Origin: Pseudomonas lalkuanensis | GTDB taxonomy: Bacteria > Pseudomonadota > Gammaproteobacteria > Pseudomonadales > Pseudomonadaceae | Length of the DNA stretch: 64,000 nucleotides | Assembly (NCBI RefSeq): GCF_008807375.1 | Contig: NZ_CP043311.1 | Span: forward strand, 3,824,001-3,888,000 | Direction: 5' to 3' | Shown: positions 16,244-27,147 of the stretch, in pieces | Numbering within the stretch: position 1 is the stretch's first letter | Layout of the letters: every line of letters starts with the position of its first letter | Position numbers and translations under genes: made by a program | Notes under the pieces: model-generated | Databases searched by the model: none | What the model was told of the DNA's origin: nothing | The model's input: only the letters and a program-made list of their open reading frames with translations

Positions 16244-17920
16244 TCAGGCCGCCACCGGCAGGCCCAGGGCCCGCACACTATTGGCCGCCAGATCGAGCAC
16301 GTCGGCCTGGAAGCCACGCCGCATGCCGGCGCCGCCTTCGAGGTAGTACTCGAGGCTGGTCAGGGCATCGGCCAGGGTTTCCAGCATCTGCTCAGAAGGC
16401 ATTGCCGAGGCTTCCAGCATCTGCTGCTGGATGTACGCGCCGCAGGCACCCACCAGGGCGGCTGCGCGTTCCTGGTCAAGGAACCAGAGGCCGCCGCGAA
16501 CGGCTTGCAGGCTCACCGGCACGTTGGCCAGGTGCGGTTTTTCGCCATTGGATTCCAGGTAGGCGGTGATGGCGCGCTTGGCCAGTGCCAGCCCAGCCTG
16601 GGCTTCGTCGAGCACCACGATGCGCGCTTCGGCCAACTGGTGGTTGGCGAAGGATTCCGCCTCGTGTCCCGGCTCGACCGGCTGGCGAACACCACTGCGC
16701 TTACCGCTGTCCAGGCCGGCCACCATGCCTTCTACGTAGAGCACGGCATCAGCCAGTTTCAGCAACTCGTTGGCGTCCACCGGTGAGCCTGCGCTCCAGG
16801 TAGCGACCAGCGGCAACTGCACCTGCAGGGCATTGCCGGGAGAATTCAGCCCGACCATGACCAGGGTCTTGGACAGCTTGCCCAGCAGAGCGTGCAGATT
16901 CCCGAAGGACTCAGCGGGCGCGGTACCCCGCTCGATGAGGTCGATCGTGTCCTTGACGCTGTTCAATTCCTCGAAGATGGCCGAGGACAGCGAGCGCATC
17001 ACCGACTGACCGGGGCCGGACAGGCGCTGGTACTCCTGCTCCAGGAGCTGGTCGGTGAACGGCAGCGCGGTCATCCCGAAGACTTCGCGCAGCTCGCGGG
17101 AACGCGGACCCTGGCTGTCGGCCAGAGCCACCAGGTAAAGGAGTTCTTTCTGCAGGCTGCGCGGTGCCTCGTAGGCGGCATTGCCCAGCAGCAGCTTGAG
17201 CTCACGGTCCACTCGGGAGAACAGCTGCTTGCGCGACTTGCGAGCGAGCAATTGGCCATCCAGCTGCGCTTCGATGGCCGCGGCGCCAATCCAGCCCAGG
17301 CGTCCGCGGGGCTGATCGGCGTACAGGCGCTCGATGCCGCCCAGGGCTCGCTCCATGGTACGCAGCGCGCTCGGCACTTTCTGGCCGCGCAGGAATCCGA
17401 GCAGGCCCTGCTGGTAGGCCTGACGGAAACGCCGCCCCAGCGCTTCGGCATCGACGCCTTCCGGCAGTCCGGGCACGGGTGCCTGGCGCGACTGATCCAG
17501 GCGCACGCTGAAGAAATAGCTCTCCGGCAATGGTGGCTGGCCGCCAGCCTGACGCAGGTCGTTGATGGCCGGCAGCAGCAGCTCGGGCATCTCCTGCCGA
17601 TGCACGTCGAGGTTTTCCAGGTAGCGACGTAGCACATGCAGGGCATTGCTCAGGGCCGCCAGTTGGACGTCGCGTTCCTCGCCGGCACCGGCGGGAATGT
17701 CGGTGGCCTGGTCGAGCAGCTCCTGGGCCAGCAGTTCGGCGCCGGTCAGTTCGATCAGATTGAGCGTGCCACGCACCTGGTGCATGGCCTCCACCGCCTG
17801 CTGCAGCAGGCTGCCGTTCTGACGCTCGGCAATGAAGTGCTCGAGGCTCTGTTCCGCCTGTTCCATGGTGGCGAACAGTTCATCGCGCACGAGACCCAGC
17901 GAAGTGACTCCAGTGACCAT
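16244..17920 (-). CDS. fimL: FimL, ChpA-N-terminal-like regulator of pili and cAMP
   Basis: 558 aa, all predicted helical. The N-terminal region (residues 20-80, with M46-H-Q-V-R-G-T) resembles the Hpt-like N-terminal domains of the Pseudomonas chemosensory kinase ChpA. A second helical region ([17 protein letters not shown]) and a third (about 440-550) follow without any kinase, receiver or CheW domain. In P. aeruginosa the gene at the same place, between nudC and an enoyl-CoA hydratase gene, is fimL, required for twitching motility and adenylate cyclase activation (from memory). It directly precedes nudC in the transcript. Confidence 0.85.
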   Translation of the reverse strand: MVTGVTSLGLVRDELFATMEQAEQSLEHFIAERQNGSLLQQAVEAMHQVRGTLNLIELTGAELLAQELLDQATDIPAGAGEERDVQLAALSNALHVLRRYLENLDVHRQEMPELLLPAINDLRQAGGQPPLPESYFFSVRLDQSRQAPVPGLPEGVDAEALGRRFRQAYQQGLLGFLRGQKVPSALRTMERALGGIERLYADQPRGRLGWIGAAAIEAQLDGQLLARKSRKQLFSRVDRELKLLLGNAAYEAPRSLQKELLYLVALADSQGPRSRELREVFGMTALPFTDQLLEQEYQRLSGPGQSVMRSLSSAIFEELNSVKDTIDLIERGTAPAESFGNLHALLGKLSKTLVMVGLNSPGNALQVQLPLVATWSAGSPVDANELLKLADAVLYVEGMVAGLDSGKRSGVRQPVEPGHEAESFANHQLAEARIVVLDEAQAGLALAKRAITAYLESNGEKPHLANVPVSLQAVRGGLWFLDQERAAALVGACGAYIQQQMLEASAMPSEQMLETLADALTSLEYYLEGGAGMRRGFQADVLDLAANSVRALGLPVAA

Positions 17921-17958
17921 GCCTCAGTGCGCCTCCCGCGCGAGTGTGCGGTACCGCA

Positions 17959-18771
17959 TCAGTCAGCGAACTCTGGCTTCTGCTTGCTCATGTGGGCCGT
18001 CATCGCCACGCGCAGGTCGGCCGATTGCAGCATGGCCGCATTCCAGGTGGCGATGTACTCGAGACCATCATCTACCCGGTGGTCGCGCATGTAACGGATC
18101 ATTTCCTTGGTGCCGCGCACCGCGATGGGCGACTTGGCGGCGATCTGATGGGCAATGCCGAACACGCCGTCGAGCAGCGCGTCCTGGTTTTCGAACGTAC
18201 GGTTGACCAGCCCCAGGCGCTGGGCCCCTTCACCGTCGATGGTGCGGCCGGTGTAGGCCAGCTCGCGCATCATGCCGTCGCCGATGATGCGCGGCAGGCG
18301 CTGCAGGGTGCCGACGTCGGCGGCCATGCCGATGTCGATTTCCTTGATGGAGAATTGCGCATCGCCCGTCGAATAGCGCATGTCGCAGGCCGAAATCAGG
18401 TCGATGGCGCCGCCCAGGCAGTAACCCTGGATGGCCGCGATCACCGGCTTGCTGCAGTTGTCGACGGCATTGAAGGAGGCCTGCAGTTCGAGAATCTTGC
18501 GGCGCAGCGCGCGTGCGTTGCGGCCAGCATCCGGGCCCAGTTGGGCGCCGACCGAGGCCAGCATCATCAGGTCGATGCCGGAGGAGAAATGCTTGCCCGC
18601 GCCGGAAAGCACCACCACCCGTACTTCGTCGTTGTCCTCTATTTCGCGGAAGATTTCGACGATTTCCTTCCAGAAATCCGCGTTCATCGCGTTGATCTTT
18701 TCCGGACGGTTGATCTGCACATGGGCGATCTTGTCTGCCAACTCTACACGGAAGGCTTTGTAATCAGGCAC
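17959..18771 (-). CDS. Delta3,5-delta2,4-dienoyl-CoA isomerase-like crotonase
   Basis: 270 aa, crotonase fold. The oxyanion-hole segments SGIDL and GYCLGGAIDL are present. The active-site acids typical of ECH1-type dienoyl-CoA isomerases are all there: Asp in SACDMR, Glu in SIKEIDIG and Asp in AADVGTLQRLPRI, a stretch strikingly like the mammalian enzyme. Such enzymes shift double bonds during beta-oxidation of unsaturated fatty acids with odd-numbered double bonds. It stands alone in transcription orientation upstream of fimL (38-base gap), so it may share the transcript. Confidence 0.85.
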   Translation of the reverse strand: MPDYKAFRVELADKIAHVQINRPEKINAMNADFWKEIVEIFREIEDNDEVRVVVLSGAGKHFSSGIDLMMLASVGAQLGPDAGRNARALRRKILELQASFNAVDNCSKPVIAAIQGYCLGGAIDLISACDMRYSTGDAQFSIKEIDIGMAADVGTLQRLPRIIGDGMMRELAYTGRTIDGEGAQRLGLVNRTFENQDALLDGVFGIAHQIAAKSPIAVRGTKEMIRYMRDHRVDDGLEYIATWNAAMLQSADLRVAMTAHMSKQKPEFAD

Positions 18772-18989
18772 GGTTCAGTCCTCGGCGTGCGCCATTGAAA
18801 TGGTGTCATTCAGGAGCCCGGCAACTATAACAAGCACAAGGTAAAAGTCGATGCCGCCCACTGTGACGCAGGCCACGCCGCGCAATTGCCACTTCACCTG
18901 GAGAAGCCGGCTCAAACGCTTGATCTAGCTGGACCGGGCTGGCACCTTCCCAGCGCCTTCCAACCACCACAAGCCCAGGAACAACCTCG

Positions 18990-20492
18990 ATGCCCGCCTC
19001 ACCCACCGCGGCCCTCGGCCGCAACTTTCTCGGCAATTCGCCGCAGTGGTACAAGCTGTCGATCATCGCGTTCCTGGTCCTGAACCCGCTGGCGCTCTGG
19101 TCGCTGGGACCGGTGGTGGCGTCGTGGATGCTGGTGGGCGAATTCATCTTCGCCCTGGCCATGGCACTCAAATGCTATCCGCTGCTACCCGGCGGGTTGC
19201 TGGTGGTCGAAGCGCTGCTGCTCGACCTGGCGACACCCCAGGCGGTGTATGAGGAGTTGCAGCACAATTTCCCGGTCATCCTCCTTCTGATGTTCATGGT
19301 GGCCGGCATCTACTTCATGAAGGACCTGCTGCTTCTGCTGTTCTCCCGCCTGTTGCTCGACGTGCACAGCAAGACGCTGCTGGCCTTGATGTTCTGCCTG
19401 CTGGCGGCCTTCCTCTCGGCCTTCCTCGATGCACTGACTGTGACCGCGGTGATCATCAGCGTCTGCCTGGGCTTCTACGCCGTCTACCACCGCGTGGCCT
19501 CGGGCACTCATGCGGACGACGAATACAGCCCGCATTCCGACAGCGAGATAGCGGGATCGAACCGCGAGGATCTGGACACCTTCCGCGCCTTCCTCCGCAG
19601 CCTGCTGATGCATGCCGCCGTGGGCACCGCACTGGGTGGCGTCTGCACCCTGGTGGGCGAGCCGCAGAACCTGTTGATCGGCCACGAAGCCGGCTGGCAT
19701 TTCAAGGACTTCTTCCTGCGAGTGGCGCCGGTGTCCATGCCCGTGCTGGCGGCAGGCCTGCTGACCTGTGTGCTGCTGGAGAAACTGCGCTGGTTCGGCT
19801 ATGGCGCGGAGCTGCCGGACAACGTGCGCCGGATACTGGCGGAGTTCGCCCATGAAGAAGGCACCCGGCGTACCCAGAGCCAGCGCCTGGCACTGATGGT
19901 CCAGGGCGCGGCAGCGCTGATCCTGATTGCCTGCCTTGCGCTGCATGTGGCCGAGGTGGGCCTGATCGGCCTGCTGGTCATCGTGCTGATCAGCAGTTTC
20001 AACGGCATCACCGACGAACACCAGATTGGCAGGGCCTTCCAGGACGCCCTGCCCTTCACAGCGCTGCTGGTGGCGTTCTTCGCGGTCGTGGCGGTTATCC
20101 AGCAGCAGCACCTGTTCACGCCGATCATCCACGCGGTTCTGGCACTGCCTGCGGAACAGCAGCCGGGCATGCTGTTCATCGCCAACGGTCTGCTGTCGGC
20201 CATCAGCGACAACGTCTTCGTCGCCACCATCTACATCACGGAAGTGAAGAACGCGTTGCGGGCCGGCAACATGACCCGCGAGCACTTCGATACCCTGGCG
20301 GTGGCCATCAACACCGGCACCAACCTGCCCAGCGTCGCCACGCCCAATGGCCAAGCGGCCTTCCTCTTCCTGCTCACGTCATCCATCGCGCCACTGGTGC
20401 GTCTGTCCTACGGGCGAATGGTGTGGATGGCCCTGCCCTACACCATCGTAATGGGCCTGCTCGGCTGGTGGGCCGTCAGTCACTGGCTCTGA
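18990..20492 (+). CDS. nhaB: Na+/H+ antiporter NhaB
   Basis: 500 aa with about twelve membrane spans. The N-terminus [21 protein letters not shown], the [14 protein letters not shown] helix with its buried acid, and the closing [26 protein letters not shown] are NhaB hallmarks. It exchanges cytoplasmic Na+ for protons at the inner membrane. The 218 bases upstream contain no gene; a TATAAC lies at 18824-18829 but no convincing -35. Its last 17 bases overlap the end of the convergent permease gene. Confidence 0.95.
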   Translation: MPASPTAALGRNFLGNSPQWYKLSIIAFLVLNPLALWSLGPVVASWMLVGEFIFALAMALKCYPLLPGGLLVVEALLLDLATPQAVYEELQHNFPVILLLMFMVAGIYFMKDLLLLLFSRLLLDVHSKTLLALMFCLLAAFLSAFLDALTVTAVIISVCLGFYAVYHRVASGTHADDEYSPHSDSEIAGSNREDLDTFRAFLRSLLMHAAVGTALGGVCTLVGEPQNLLIGHEAGWHFKDFFLRVAPVSMPVLAAGLLTCVLLEKLRWFGYGAELPDNVRRILAEFAHEEGTRRTQSQRLALMVQGAAALILIACLALHVAEVGLIGLLVIVLISSFNGITDEHQIGRAFQDALPFTALLVAFFAVVAVIQQQHLFTPIIHAVLALPAEQQPGMLFIANGLLSAISDNVFVATIYITEVKNALRAGNMTREHFDTLAVAINTGTNLPSVATPNGQAAFLFLLTSSIAPLVRLSYGRMVWMALPYTIVMGLLGWWAVSHWL

Positions 20493-21840
20493 CAACCGCC
20501 TCCGCCTGCACCCGGTTGCGCCACTGGCGCCAGGTGTACAACGGGATGCCGGCCATCAGCACGAGGAAGCCCCAGAAGATGGCCTGCTCGCCAGTGCCGT
20601 ACAGGGCCCAGATGGAATAGACGAAGCCCAGCACGCCAATGGCCACCAGTCGACCCCGTTCGCGCTCGGAGAAATCACCGGGTTTCACCGCCAGTTGCTG
20701 CAGCAGCGCGGCGGTGCAGAAGGCATAGGGCACGACACCGGTCATGGTGCCGAGCAGGATGATCACGTTGAACACGTCCACCAGATCGCCCTGGCCATCC
20801 ACCAGCACCAGCGCGGTGACCAGCACGCCGGACACCAGCAGGCCGTGGGCCGGCACGCCGTACTTGTTGGTCTGCGCCAGGGACTCGGGCAACAGGCCAT
20901 CGCGAGCGGTAGCCATGGGAATCTGCCCCTGCAGCAGCACCCAGCCATTCAGTGCGCCGAGGCAAGCGATCACCGCGCCCGCCGCCACCAGGTGATAGCC
21001 CCACTCCCCCACCAGCACACGCGCCGCGTCGGCAAAGGGCGCGGTGGAACGTGCCAGTACCTCCGGAGGCAGCACGCCCTGCACCGCGGTGATGGATAGG
21101 ATGTACACCCCGGCCGCCACCAGGGTGCCGAACACCGTGGCGCGCGGGATGGTGCGCTTCGGGTTGTCGACGTGGTCCGCCGGCACGGTGGCCGACTCCA
21201 GGCCGATGAAGGACCACAGGGTCAGTGCCGCCGTGGTGGCGATGGCCTGGGCATAACCGCCGGCGCCGGCCGGCAGTTCGCTCACCTCGGGGATGCGAAG
21301 GTACTCGGGGTTGAAGGAAAACCAGCCGAGCACGCCCACCAGCAGCAGCGGCACCAGCTTGAGCGCCGTGAGCACGTTCTGCGCCAGGCCGAAGGCGCCG
21401 ATCCCGCGCAGGTTGATCAATGTGCATAACCAGATGGCGCCGATGGCGGTGGACACCATCAACACCGGGTCGCGCAACGCAGGAATGAACACCTGCAGGT
21501 AGCCCACCAGGGTCACGGCGATGGCGGCATTGCCGATCCAGGCCGCCTTCCAGTACGTCCAGGCGCAGAGGTAGCCGGCAAAGCTGCCGAAACCGTCACG
21601 GGTATAGGCATAGGGGCCGCCCGCAGACGGATTGAGCCGCGCCAGCCGGGCGAATGTCAGGGCCAGTATCACCGCACCGGTGCTGGAGATCAGCCAGCCG
21701 AACAGGCTGAGGCCACCGTAGGCCGCCAGGCTGGAAGGCAGCAGGAACACTCCCGAACCGATCATGTTGCCCACCACCAGCGCAGTGCAGGTCCAGAACC
21801 CCATGCTGCCCCGTGACTTCCCCCCGTTTCCTTGTGCCAT
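20476..21840 (-). CDS. APC-family amino acid/amine permease, partner of lysine decarboxylase
   Basis: 454 aa from ATG 21840 (GGGAGC upstream); the frame continues upstream only by running antisense to nothing meaningful inside ldcA. Twelve hydrophobic spans are visible, beginning with the APC signature [14 protein letters not shown] and [17 protein letters not shown] helix. It resembles the AdiC/CadB/PotE branch. It starts 20 bases after the stop of ldcA in the same direction, so lysine/cadaverine exchange is the natural hypothesis, supported by context rather than by specific substrate residues. Confidence 0.85.
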   Translation of the reverse strand: MAQGNGGKSRGSMGFWTCTALVVGNMIGSGVFLLPSSLAAYGGLSLFGWLISSTGAVILALTFARLARLNPSAGGPYAYTRDGFGSFAGYLCAWTYWKAAWIGNAAIAVTLVGYLQVFIPALRDPVLMVSTAIGAIWLCTLINLRGIGAFGLAQNVLTALKLVPLLLVGVLGWFSFNPEYLRIPEVSELPAGAGGYAQAIATTAALTLWSFIGLESATVPADHVDNPKRTIPRATVFGTLVAAGVYILSITAVQGVLPPEVLARSTAPFADAARVLVGEWGYHLVAAGAVIACLGALNGWVLLQGQIPMATARDGLLPESLAQTNKYGVPAHGLLVSGVLVTALVLVDGQGDLVDVFNVIILLGTMTGVVPYAFCTAALLQQLAVKPGDFSERERGRLVAIGVLGFVYSIWALYGTGEQAIFWGFLVLMAGIPLYTWRQWRNRVQAEAVVRASD

Positions 21841-21860
21841 CGATGCTCCCGCCGGCTGAT

Positions 21861-24116
21861 TTATTCCCTGATGCAGTCCACTGTATAGCAGCGCCCCGCA
21901 GGACTTTCCTGACAGTGAAGGCCGTGCACGTCGATATCGAAGCCCGGGAAGCTCAGGTCGAAGGTCCGCGCGAACTCCAGATAGTCGATGATCGCGCGGG
22001 TTTCCGAAGTGAAGCGCTCGCCCGGCATGATCAGCGGGATACCCGGCGGATAAGGCACCAGCATCACGGCTGCGATGCGCCCCTGCAGTTTGTCCAGGGG
22101 CACCGGTTCCACCTCGCCGCGCACCAGCTTGTCGTAGGCGTCGGCCGGCTTCATCGCCAGCTCCGGAAGTTTGGTGTACATGCGCCGCAGCGCCTTCGGC
22201 GTGGCACTGCTGCGGTAACAGGCGTGCAGTGCGTCGCAGAGATCGCGCAACCCCATGCCGGCATAGCGCGAGCCGTGGGCGGTGGCAATGGAAGGCAGCG
22301 CCTCGGCCAGGGGCTGGTTGGCGTCGTAGCCGCGCTTGAACTCCAGGAGTTCGGTGAGCAGCGTGCTCCACTTGCCCTTGGTGATGCCCATGGAGAACAG
22401 CACCAGGAAGGAATAGAGGCCGGTCTTCTCCACCACCAGCCCGCGTTCCCAGAGGAACTTGCTGACCACCGCCGCCGGAATGCCCTGCTCGCCGAGCTTG
22501 CCGTCCGCGGTGAGGCCGGGCGTCACCAGGGTGACCTTGATCGGATCGAGCAGCACGTAGTCTTCCGCCACGTCGCCGAAACCGTGCCAGTCGGCATCCG
22601 GGCGCAGCAGCCAGTCTTCCGTGACCACCGCGTCTGCCCCCTCTACCAGCGGCGGCTCCCAGATATCGAACCACCAATCGTCCGCCGCCAGGTTCTGCCA
22701 GACGTTGGCCAGCGCCCGGCGGAAACGCAGGGCCTCGTCGAAGGTTTCCTGGATGAGCGAACGCCCGGCCGGCCCTTCCATCATCGCCGAGGCCACGTCG
22801 AGGGAGGCGATGATGCCGTACTGGGGCGAGGTGGAGATGTGCATCATGAAGGCTTCGTTGAAGCGGTGCCGGTCCAGTTGGCGCGTGCCGCCATCCTGTA
22901 CGTGGATCATCGAGGCCTGGCTGAAGGCCGCCAGCAGCTTGTGGGTCGAATGGGTGGTGAACACCAGCGGCGAGTGCTCCTCGCGGCTGGTGCACATGCC
23001 GTAGCGCCCAGCGTAGAACTCGTGGAAGGCGGCGTAGGCATACCAGGCCTCGTCGAAGTGCAGCACTTCCACCGAGTCGCCCAGGGCCTGCTTGATGAGC
23101 TCGGCGTTGTAGCAGAGCCCGTCGTAGGTGGAGTTGGTCACCACGGCCAGCTTGACCTTCGGCTCACGCCCCTTGGCCAGGGGGCTGGCGTCGATCTTCG
23201 CCTGGATCGATTCGCCGCTGAACTCGCTCAGGGGAATCGGCCCGATGATGCCCAGCTCATTGCGTTCCGGCGTCAGGTATAGCGGGATGGCGCCGGTCAT
23301 GATGATCGAGTGGACGATGGACTTGTGGCAGTTGCGGTCCACCAGCACCAGATCGTCGCGGCCGACCATGGAGTGCCAGACGATCTTGTTCGCCGTCGAA
23401 GTGCCGTTGATGACGAAGAAGGTGTGGTCGGCGCCGAAGTTCTGCGCGGCCCTGGCCTCGGCTTCGGCCAGCGGGCCGGTGTGGTCCAGCAGAGAGCCCA
23501 GTTCCGGCACCGACACCGAGAGGTCCGAACGCAGCGTGTTCTCGCCGAAGAACTGGTGGAAGGCCTGCCCAACCGGGCTCTTGCGGTAGGCCACGCCACC
23601 ACCGTGCCCCGGCGTGTGCCAGGAGTAGTTGGATTGCGCGGTGTGCTCCACCAGGGCGCGGAAGAACGGTGGCAGCAGCCCTTCCAGGTAGTTGCGAGCG
23701 GCGCGGGCCACCTGGCGGGCGAGGAAAGGCACGGTGTCTTCATAGAGGTAAAGCAGGCCGCGCAGCTGATTGAGGTCGGCCATGGCCTCGGCCGGCGCGT
23801 TCTCGATGGTCACCTGTTCGCCGAGGGCGAAGATCGGCAGCTGCGGTGCGCGAACCCGGGCAACGCGGATCAGCTCCACCATGTCCTGCAACAGGCGCTG
23901 GTTCTCCCCGGCGCCCTCGGCAGCAACGAGGATGCAGGCGAGCCCGTGGTGGGTGGAGGCTACGATGCGGCCTTCGGCGGAGCTGGCGGTGGGGAGGATG
24001 GTGAAACCGTCCTGCTCCAGTTCGCGGGCGATGGCACGAACCCGGTCGCCAGCAACAGTGTCGGCCTTGATATCGCGATGGACGATGAGGACGGGGAACT
24101 TGAGTTCTTTGTACAT
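21861..24116 (-). CDS. ldcA: Lysine (Orn/Lys/Arg) decarboxylase
   Basis: 751 aa. It has an N-terminal wing domain (residues 1-130), then the fold-I PLP domain with SNYSWHTPGHGGG, VDRNCHKS and the PLP lysine K393 in HSTHKLLAAFSQAS, then a C-terminal domain ending LHCQESPAGRC. Length and motifs fit inducible-type basic amino acid decarboxylases. At this chromosomal position P. aeruginosa has ldcA, whose product makes cadaverine from lysine in arginine-regulated catabolism. Substrate choice is by synteny. It is followed by the permease gene and preceded, after a 105-base gap, by dnaQ. Confidence 0.88.
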   Translation of the reverse strand: MYKELKFPVLIVHRDIKADTVAGDRVRAIARELEQDGFTILPTASSAEGRIVASTHHGLACILVAAEGAGENQRLLQDMVELIRVARVRAPQLPIFALGEQVTIENAPAEAMADLNQLRGLLYLYEDTVPFLARQVARAARNYLEGLLPPFFRALVEHTAQSNYSWHTPGHGGGVAYRKSPVGQAFHQFFGENTLRSDLSVSVPELGSLLDHTGPLAEAEARAAQNFGADHTFFVINGTSTANKIVWHSMVGRDDLVLVDRNCHKSIVHSIIMTGAIPLYLTPERNELGIIGPIPLSEFSGESIQAKIDASPLAKGREPKVKLAVVTNSTYDGLCYNAELIKQALGDSVEVLHFDEAWYAYAAFHEFYAGRYGMCTSREEHSPLVFTTHSTHKLLAAFSQASMIHVQDGGTRQLDRHRFNEAFMMHISTSPQYGIIASLDVASAMMEGPAGRSLIQETFDEALRFRRALANVWQNLAADDWWFDIWEPPLVEGADAVVTEDWLLRPDADWHGFGDVAEDYVLLDPIKVTLVTPGLTADGKLGEQGIPAAVVSKFLWERGLVVEKTGLYSFLVLFSMGITKGKWSTLLTELLEFKRGYDANQPLAEALPSIATAHGSRYAGMGLRDLCDALHACYRSSATPKALRRMYTKLPELAMKPADAYDKLVRGEVEPVPLDKLQGRIAAVMLVPYPPGIPLIMPGERFTSETRAIIDYLEFARTFDLSFPGFDIDVHGLHCQESPAGRCYTVDCIRE

Positions 24117-24174
24117 TGTTGCTCCCTGAGGGGCGGGCCCGGCCCACCTTTCTCCTCAGGGTAGAAGCTCACTC

Positions 24175-24193
24175 GCGGGGGTGGTACCCCCGC
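24175..24193. other. Perfect hairpin between dnaQ and ldcA
   Basis: GCGGGGGT (24175-24182) pairs with ACCCCCGC (24186-24193), loop of three. No T-run follows on the minus strand, so it is not a standard terminator. It could separate the dnaQ and ldcA transcripts or bind a regulator. Confidence 0.4.
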
Positions 24194-24221
24194 TGCTTCA
24201 GGCTGTAGGTAAAGGTCGCAA

Positions 24222-24959
24222 TCAGGAAGCCGGCGGCGTTTCCATCTGCACCCAGAGGGCGGGCGCCCCGGCGGACTTCTCGATGACCGCCAGGCGCGCG
24301 GCGTGGGCGGCCAGCTCTTCTTCGCTGGCCCGAATGACCCGGCCACGCGTTCGATCGGCCGGCAGACGGCGAATCGGCGAAGCCTGCGCTCGGCCACCGC
24401 TACCATCGCCACCGTCCCCGGCGAGGGAGAGGTTGGTCTGGCCGCCGGTCATCGCCAGGTAGACGTCGGCAAGGATCTCGGCGTCGAGCAGTGCGCCGTG
24501 CAGTTCGCGATTGGAGTTGTCGACGTCGTAGCGCTTGCACAGGGCGTCGAGGCTGTTGCGCTGCCCCGGATGGCGCTCACGGGCCATCAGCAGGGTGTCG
24601 AGCACCGTGCAGTACTCGGTGACGTCGCTACGCTCGCTCTGCCCTTGCAGGGCGAACTCGTTGTTGATGAAGCCGATGTCGAACGCCGCGTTGTGGATGA
24701 TCAGCTCGGCGCCCTTGATGAACTCGAAGAACTCGTCGGCGATGTCCTTGAAGCGCGGCTTGCCCACCAGGAATTCGTTGGTGATGCCGTGTACCGCGAT
24801 GGCGCCTTCATCCACCTCACGGTCGGGTTGCAGGTAAACGTGGAAGTGCCGCCCCGTCAGGCGACGGCCTTCCATCTCGACGCAGCCGATCTCGATGACC
24901 CGGTGACCATCGGTAACCGGCATGCCCGTTGTTTCGGTGTCCAGTACTACATAACGCAT
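24222..24959 (-). CDS. dnaQ: DNA polymerase III epsilon subunit (proofreading exonuclease)
   Basis: 245 aa. The three exonuclease motifs are complete: Exo I V-L-D7-T-E9-T-T-G, Exo II IIHNAAFDIGF, and Exo III around ELHGALLDAEILADVYLAM. The glycine/serine-rich linker (GDGGDGSGGRAQAS, about residues 184-197) leads to the C-terminal segment that in E. coli binds the alpha subunit. The product proofreads DNA synthesis in the replisome. rnhA ends 40 bases upstream of its start in the same direction, giving the usual methyltransferase-rnhA-dnaQ order. Confidence 0.95.
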   Translation of the reverse strand: MRYVVLDTETTGMPVTDGHRVIEIGCVEMEGRRLTGRHFHVYLQPDREVDEGAIAVHGITNEFLVGKPRFKDIADEFFEFIKGAELIIHNAAFDIGFINNEFALQGQSERSDVTEYCTVLDTLLMARERHPGQRNSLDALCKRYDVDNSNRELHGALLDAEILADVYLAMTGGQTNLSLAGDGGDGSGGRAQASPIRRLPADRTRGRVIRASEEELAAHAARLAVIEKSAGAPALWVQMETPPAS

Positions 24960-24999
24960 GTTCAGAACCTATGAAGGAGGATGCCGCAAGGGGCCAATT

Positions 25000-25443
25000 C
25001 TAGCGGGCACCCAGTTCGCTGACACCCCGATTCGCCAACTGGTCGGCGCGCTCGTTGCCAGGGTGGCCGGTATGGCCGCGAACCCACTGCCAGCGCACGT
25101 TATGGCGATTGACCTGCTCGTCGAGCGCCTGCCAAAGGTCGGCATTCTTTACCGGCTGCTTGGCGGCGGTCTTCCAGCCGCGCTTCTTCCAGTTGGGCAT
25201 CCACTCGGTGATACCCTGCATCACGTACTGGGAGTCGGTGATGATCTTCACCTCGCAGGAACGCTTGAGTGCCACCAGGCCCATGATCGCGGCCATCAGT
25301 TCCATGCGGTTGTTGGTGGTATCGCGCTCACCGCCCCAGAGCTCGCGCTCGGCGCCCTTGTAGACCAGCAATGCACCCCAGCCGCCCGGGCCGGGATTGC
25401 CCTTGCAGGCGCCGTCGGTATAGATCTCGACCAGATCGCTCAC
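25000..25443 (-). CDS. rnhA: Ribonuclease HI
   Basis: 147 aa. All catalytic residues are found at the E. coli positions: D10, E48, D70, H124 and D134, within [31 protein letters not shown] and ERADQLAN. It degrades the RNA strand of RNA-DNA hybrids. The start is a GTG at 25443 placed directly after the TAA of the upstream methyltransferase, so translation is very likely coupled. Confidence 0.95.
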   Translation of the reverse strand: MSDLVEIYTDGACKGNPGPGGWGALLVYKGAERELWGGERDTTNNRMELMAAIMGLVALKRSCEVKIITDSQYVMQGITEWMPNWKKRGWKTAAKQPVKNADLWQALDEQVNRHNVRWQWVRGHTGHPGNERADQLANRGVSELGAR

Positions 25444-26208
25444 TTAAGCCTCATGTTTCGAATCGCACCGGCTGACCTTGGCAACTGGCATGGGAACCAG
25501 CTTGCCCATGGGCTCGCGCCGGGGCTGACGCAGTGGCCGCAGGCCGATCACCAGCTTGCGCGCCACCAATAGATAGAAGCCCGCGCCGAACCCTTGTCCG
25601 GCCGCGCCCCAGCGCTCCAGGCGGGCCAGGCGGGTTTGCCAGGCGGGCGAAGCGAGCGGCGGACGATAGCACCCGAAGCGGCGTTTCTCCAGCGCGAAGC
25701 CCAGCAGGTTGAGCCAGTCGCAGACCTTCGCCGGCGAGATGCAGCGTGCCTGGCGCAGGGCGTCCCGGGCGAAATAGTGCCGCACGCCCCAGGCGCTCCA
25801 GGGATTGACCCCGACGATGATCAGATGGCCGCCGGGACGTACGCTGCGAGCCGCTTCACGCAGCAGGCTGTGGGGAGAGAGGCAGAAATCCAGGCCATGC
25901 TGCAGCACCACCACATCGGCGGCGTGCTCGCTGAGGGGCCAGGCAGCTTCCTCGCAGGCAATCTCCACCCCCGGCAATGGCGCGCCGAGGTGTACGCTGC
26001 GCTGGATCTGCTTGGCGCCCGGCGGCAGCTCCGCGCGCGGTCCGTAGTGCACCAGGTAGCCGCCGAAGTACCGCGCCAGTTCGTCCTCCAGCAGACGTTG
26101 CTCTTCGAACAGCATCAGGCCGCCCAAGGGGCCGGAGAACCAGGAACGGGCCCCGGTGATCAGCTCCAGCCAGTCGGCATCGGCTTGGGCGAATGCTTTC
26201 TCGGTCAT
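25444..26208 (-). CDS. SAM-dependent methyltransferase-like protein
   Basis: 254 aa from ATG 26208, which has AGGAG seven bases upstream. The central part is a degenerate class I methyltransferase: [44 protein letters not shown] is the motif II-III region of the methyltransferase-11 type. The canonical glycine-rich motif I is not obvious, so SAM binding is inferred. The C-terminal end is basic. Genes of this type sit between gloB and rnhA in many proteobacteria. Function unknown. Divergent from gloB by 61 bases. Confidence 0.75.
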   Translation of the reverse strand: MTEKAFAQADADWLELITGARSWFSGPLGGLMLFEEQRLLEDELARYFGGYLVHYGPRAELPPGAKQIQRSVHLGAPLPGVEIACEEAAWPLSEHAADVVVLQHGLDFCLSPHSLLREAARSVRPGGHLIIVGVNPWSAWGVRHYFARDALRQARCISPAKVCDWLNLLGFALEKRRFGCYRPPLASPAWQTRLARLERWGAAGQGFGAGFYLLVARKLVIGLRPLRQPRREPMGKLVPMPVAKVSRCDSKHEA

Positions 26209-26269
26209 GGCAATCTCCTGCGTCAGAGCCCTAAGATGCTCCATTGCTCTCAGCTTGGCGACTCCCTTC

Positions 26270-27049
26270 ATGATCCAGATCGACGCCCTCCCCGCCTTTT
26301 CCGACAACTATCTCTGGCTGCTGCAGGATGCCGACACCCGCCGCTGTGCCGTGGTCGACCCCGGTGATGCCGCACCAGTCTTGGCCTGGCTCGAGGCCCA
26401 TCCCGGCTGGACGCTGACCGACATTCTGGTCACCCACCATCATCACGACCACGTCGGCGGCGTGGCGCACCTCAAGGAAACCTGCGGCGCCCGTGTCCTG
26501 GGCCCGGCGCAGGAGAAGATTCCGGCACGTGACCTGGCCCTGGTCGATGGCGACACCGTGCATGTGCTTGGCCTGGACTTCCAGGTGTTCGAGGTGCCTG
26601 GCCACACCCTGGGACATATCGCCTATTACCATGCGGACAACGACCGCCCGCTGCTGTTCTGCGGAGATACACTGTTCGCCGCCGGCTGCGGCCGCCTGTT
26701 CGAAGGCACCCCGGACCAGATGCACCACTCCCTGAGCCGCCTGGCCGCGCTGCCGGCGGCCACCCTGGTGTTCTGCACTCACGAATACACCCTCAGCAAC
26801 CTGCGCTTCGCCAAGGCGGTGGAGCCCGAAAACCACGCCACTTCAGAGCGTTTCGACGCCGTCACCCGGCTGCGCGAACAAGGTGGCATCAGCCTGCCAT
26901 CAAACATCGCCCTGGAACGGGCCACCAATCCCTTCCTGCGGGTAGCTGAAATATCCGTTAAACAAATGGCCGACGAGCGGGCCGGCCGGGACAACGCCAC
27001 GCCCGCCGAGGTCTTCGCGGTTCTGCGGGCCTGGAAGGATCAATTCTGA
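26270..27049 (+). CDS. gloB: Hydroxyacylglutathione hydrolase (glyoxalase II)
   Basis: 259 aa from ATG 26270 ([16 protein letters not shown], the conserved glyoxalase II start). The metallo-beta-lactamase motif T55-H-H-H-H-D-H and downstream ligands ([21 protein letters not shown]) bind the binuclear metal centre. It hydrolyses S-lactoylglutathione to lactate and glutathione in methylglyoxal detoxification. The C-terminal ERATNPFLR segment is the family's glutathione-binding end. Confidence 0.95.
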   Translation: MIQIDALPAFSDNYLWLLQDADTRRCAVVDPGDAAPVLAWLEAHPGWTLTDILVTHHHHDHVGGVAHLKETCGARVLGPAQEKIPARDLALVDGDTVHVLGLDFQVFEVPGHTLGHIAYYHADNDRPLLFCGDTLFAAGCGRLFEGTPDQMHHSLSRLAALPAATLVFCTHEYTLSNLRFAKAVEPENHATSERFDAVTRLREQGGISLPSNIALERATNPFLRVAEISVKQMADERAGRDNATPAEVFAVLRAWKDQF

Positions 27050-27083
27050 ACACCCAGCCAGGCTGTGGCCAACTGGTGAAAAC

Positions 27084-27112
27084 TTGACCAGCCATAGGTC
27101 GGTTCCTAGAAT
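27084..27112 (+). promoter_or_regulatory. Sigma-70 promoter of mltD
   Basis: TTGACC (27084-27089), 17-base spacer, TAGAAT (27107-27112), 35 bases ahead of the mltD start codon. Confidence 0.75.
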
Positions 27113-27147
27113 CCCCGAACTTTTTTGCTGGAAAAACCCCACAGCCA

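Noticed and set aside
18772..18989. A gene or clear promoter in the gap before nhaB
   Set aside because: No open frame with a ribosome site, and TATAAC at 18,824 lacks a matching -35 at the proper distance.
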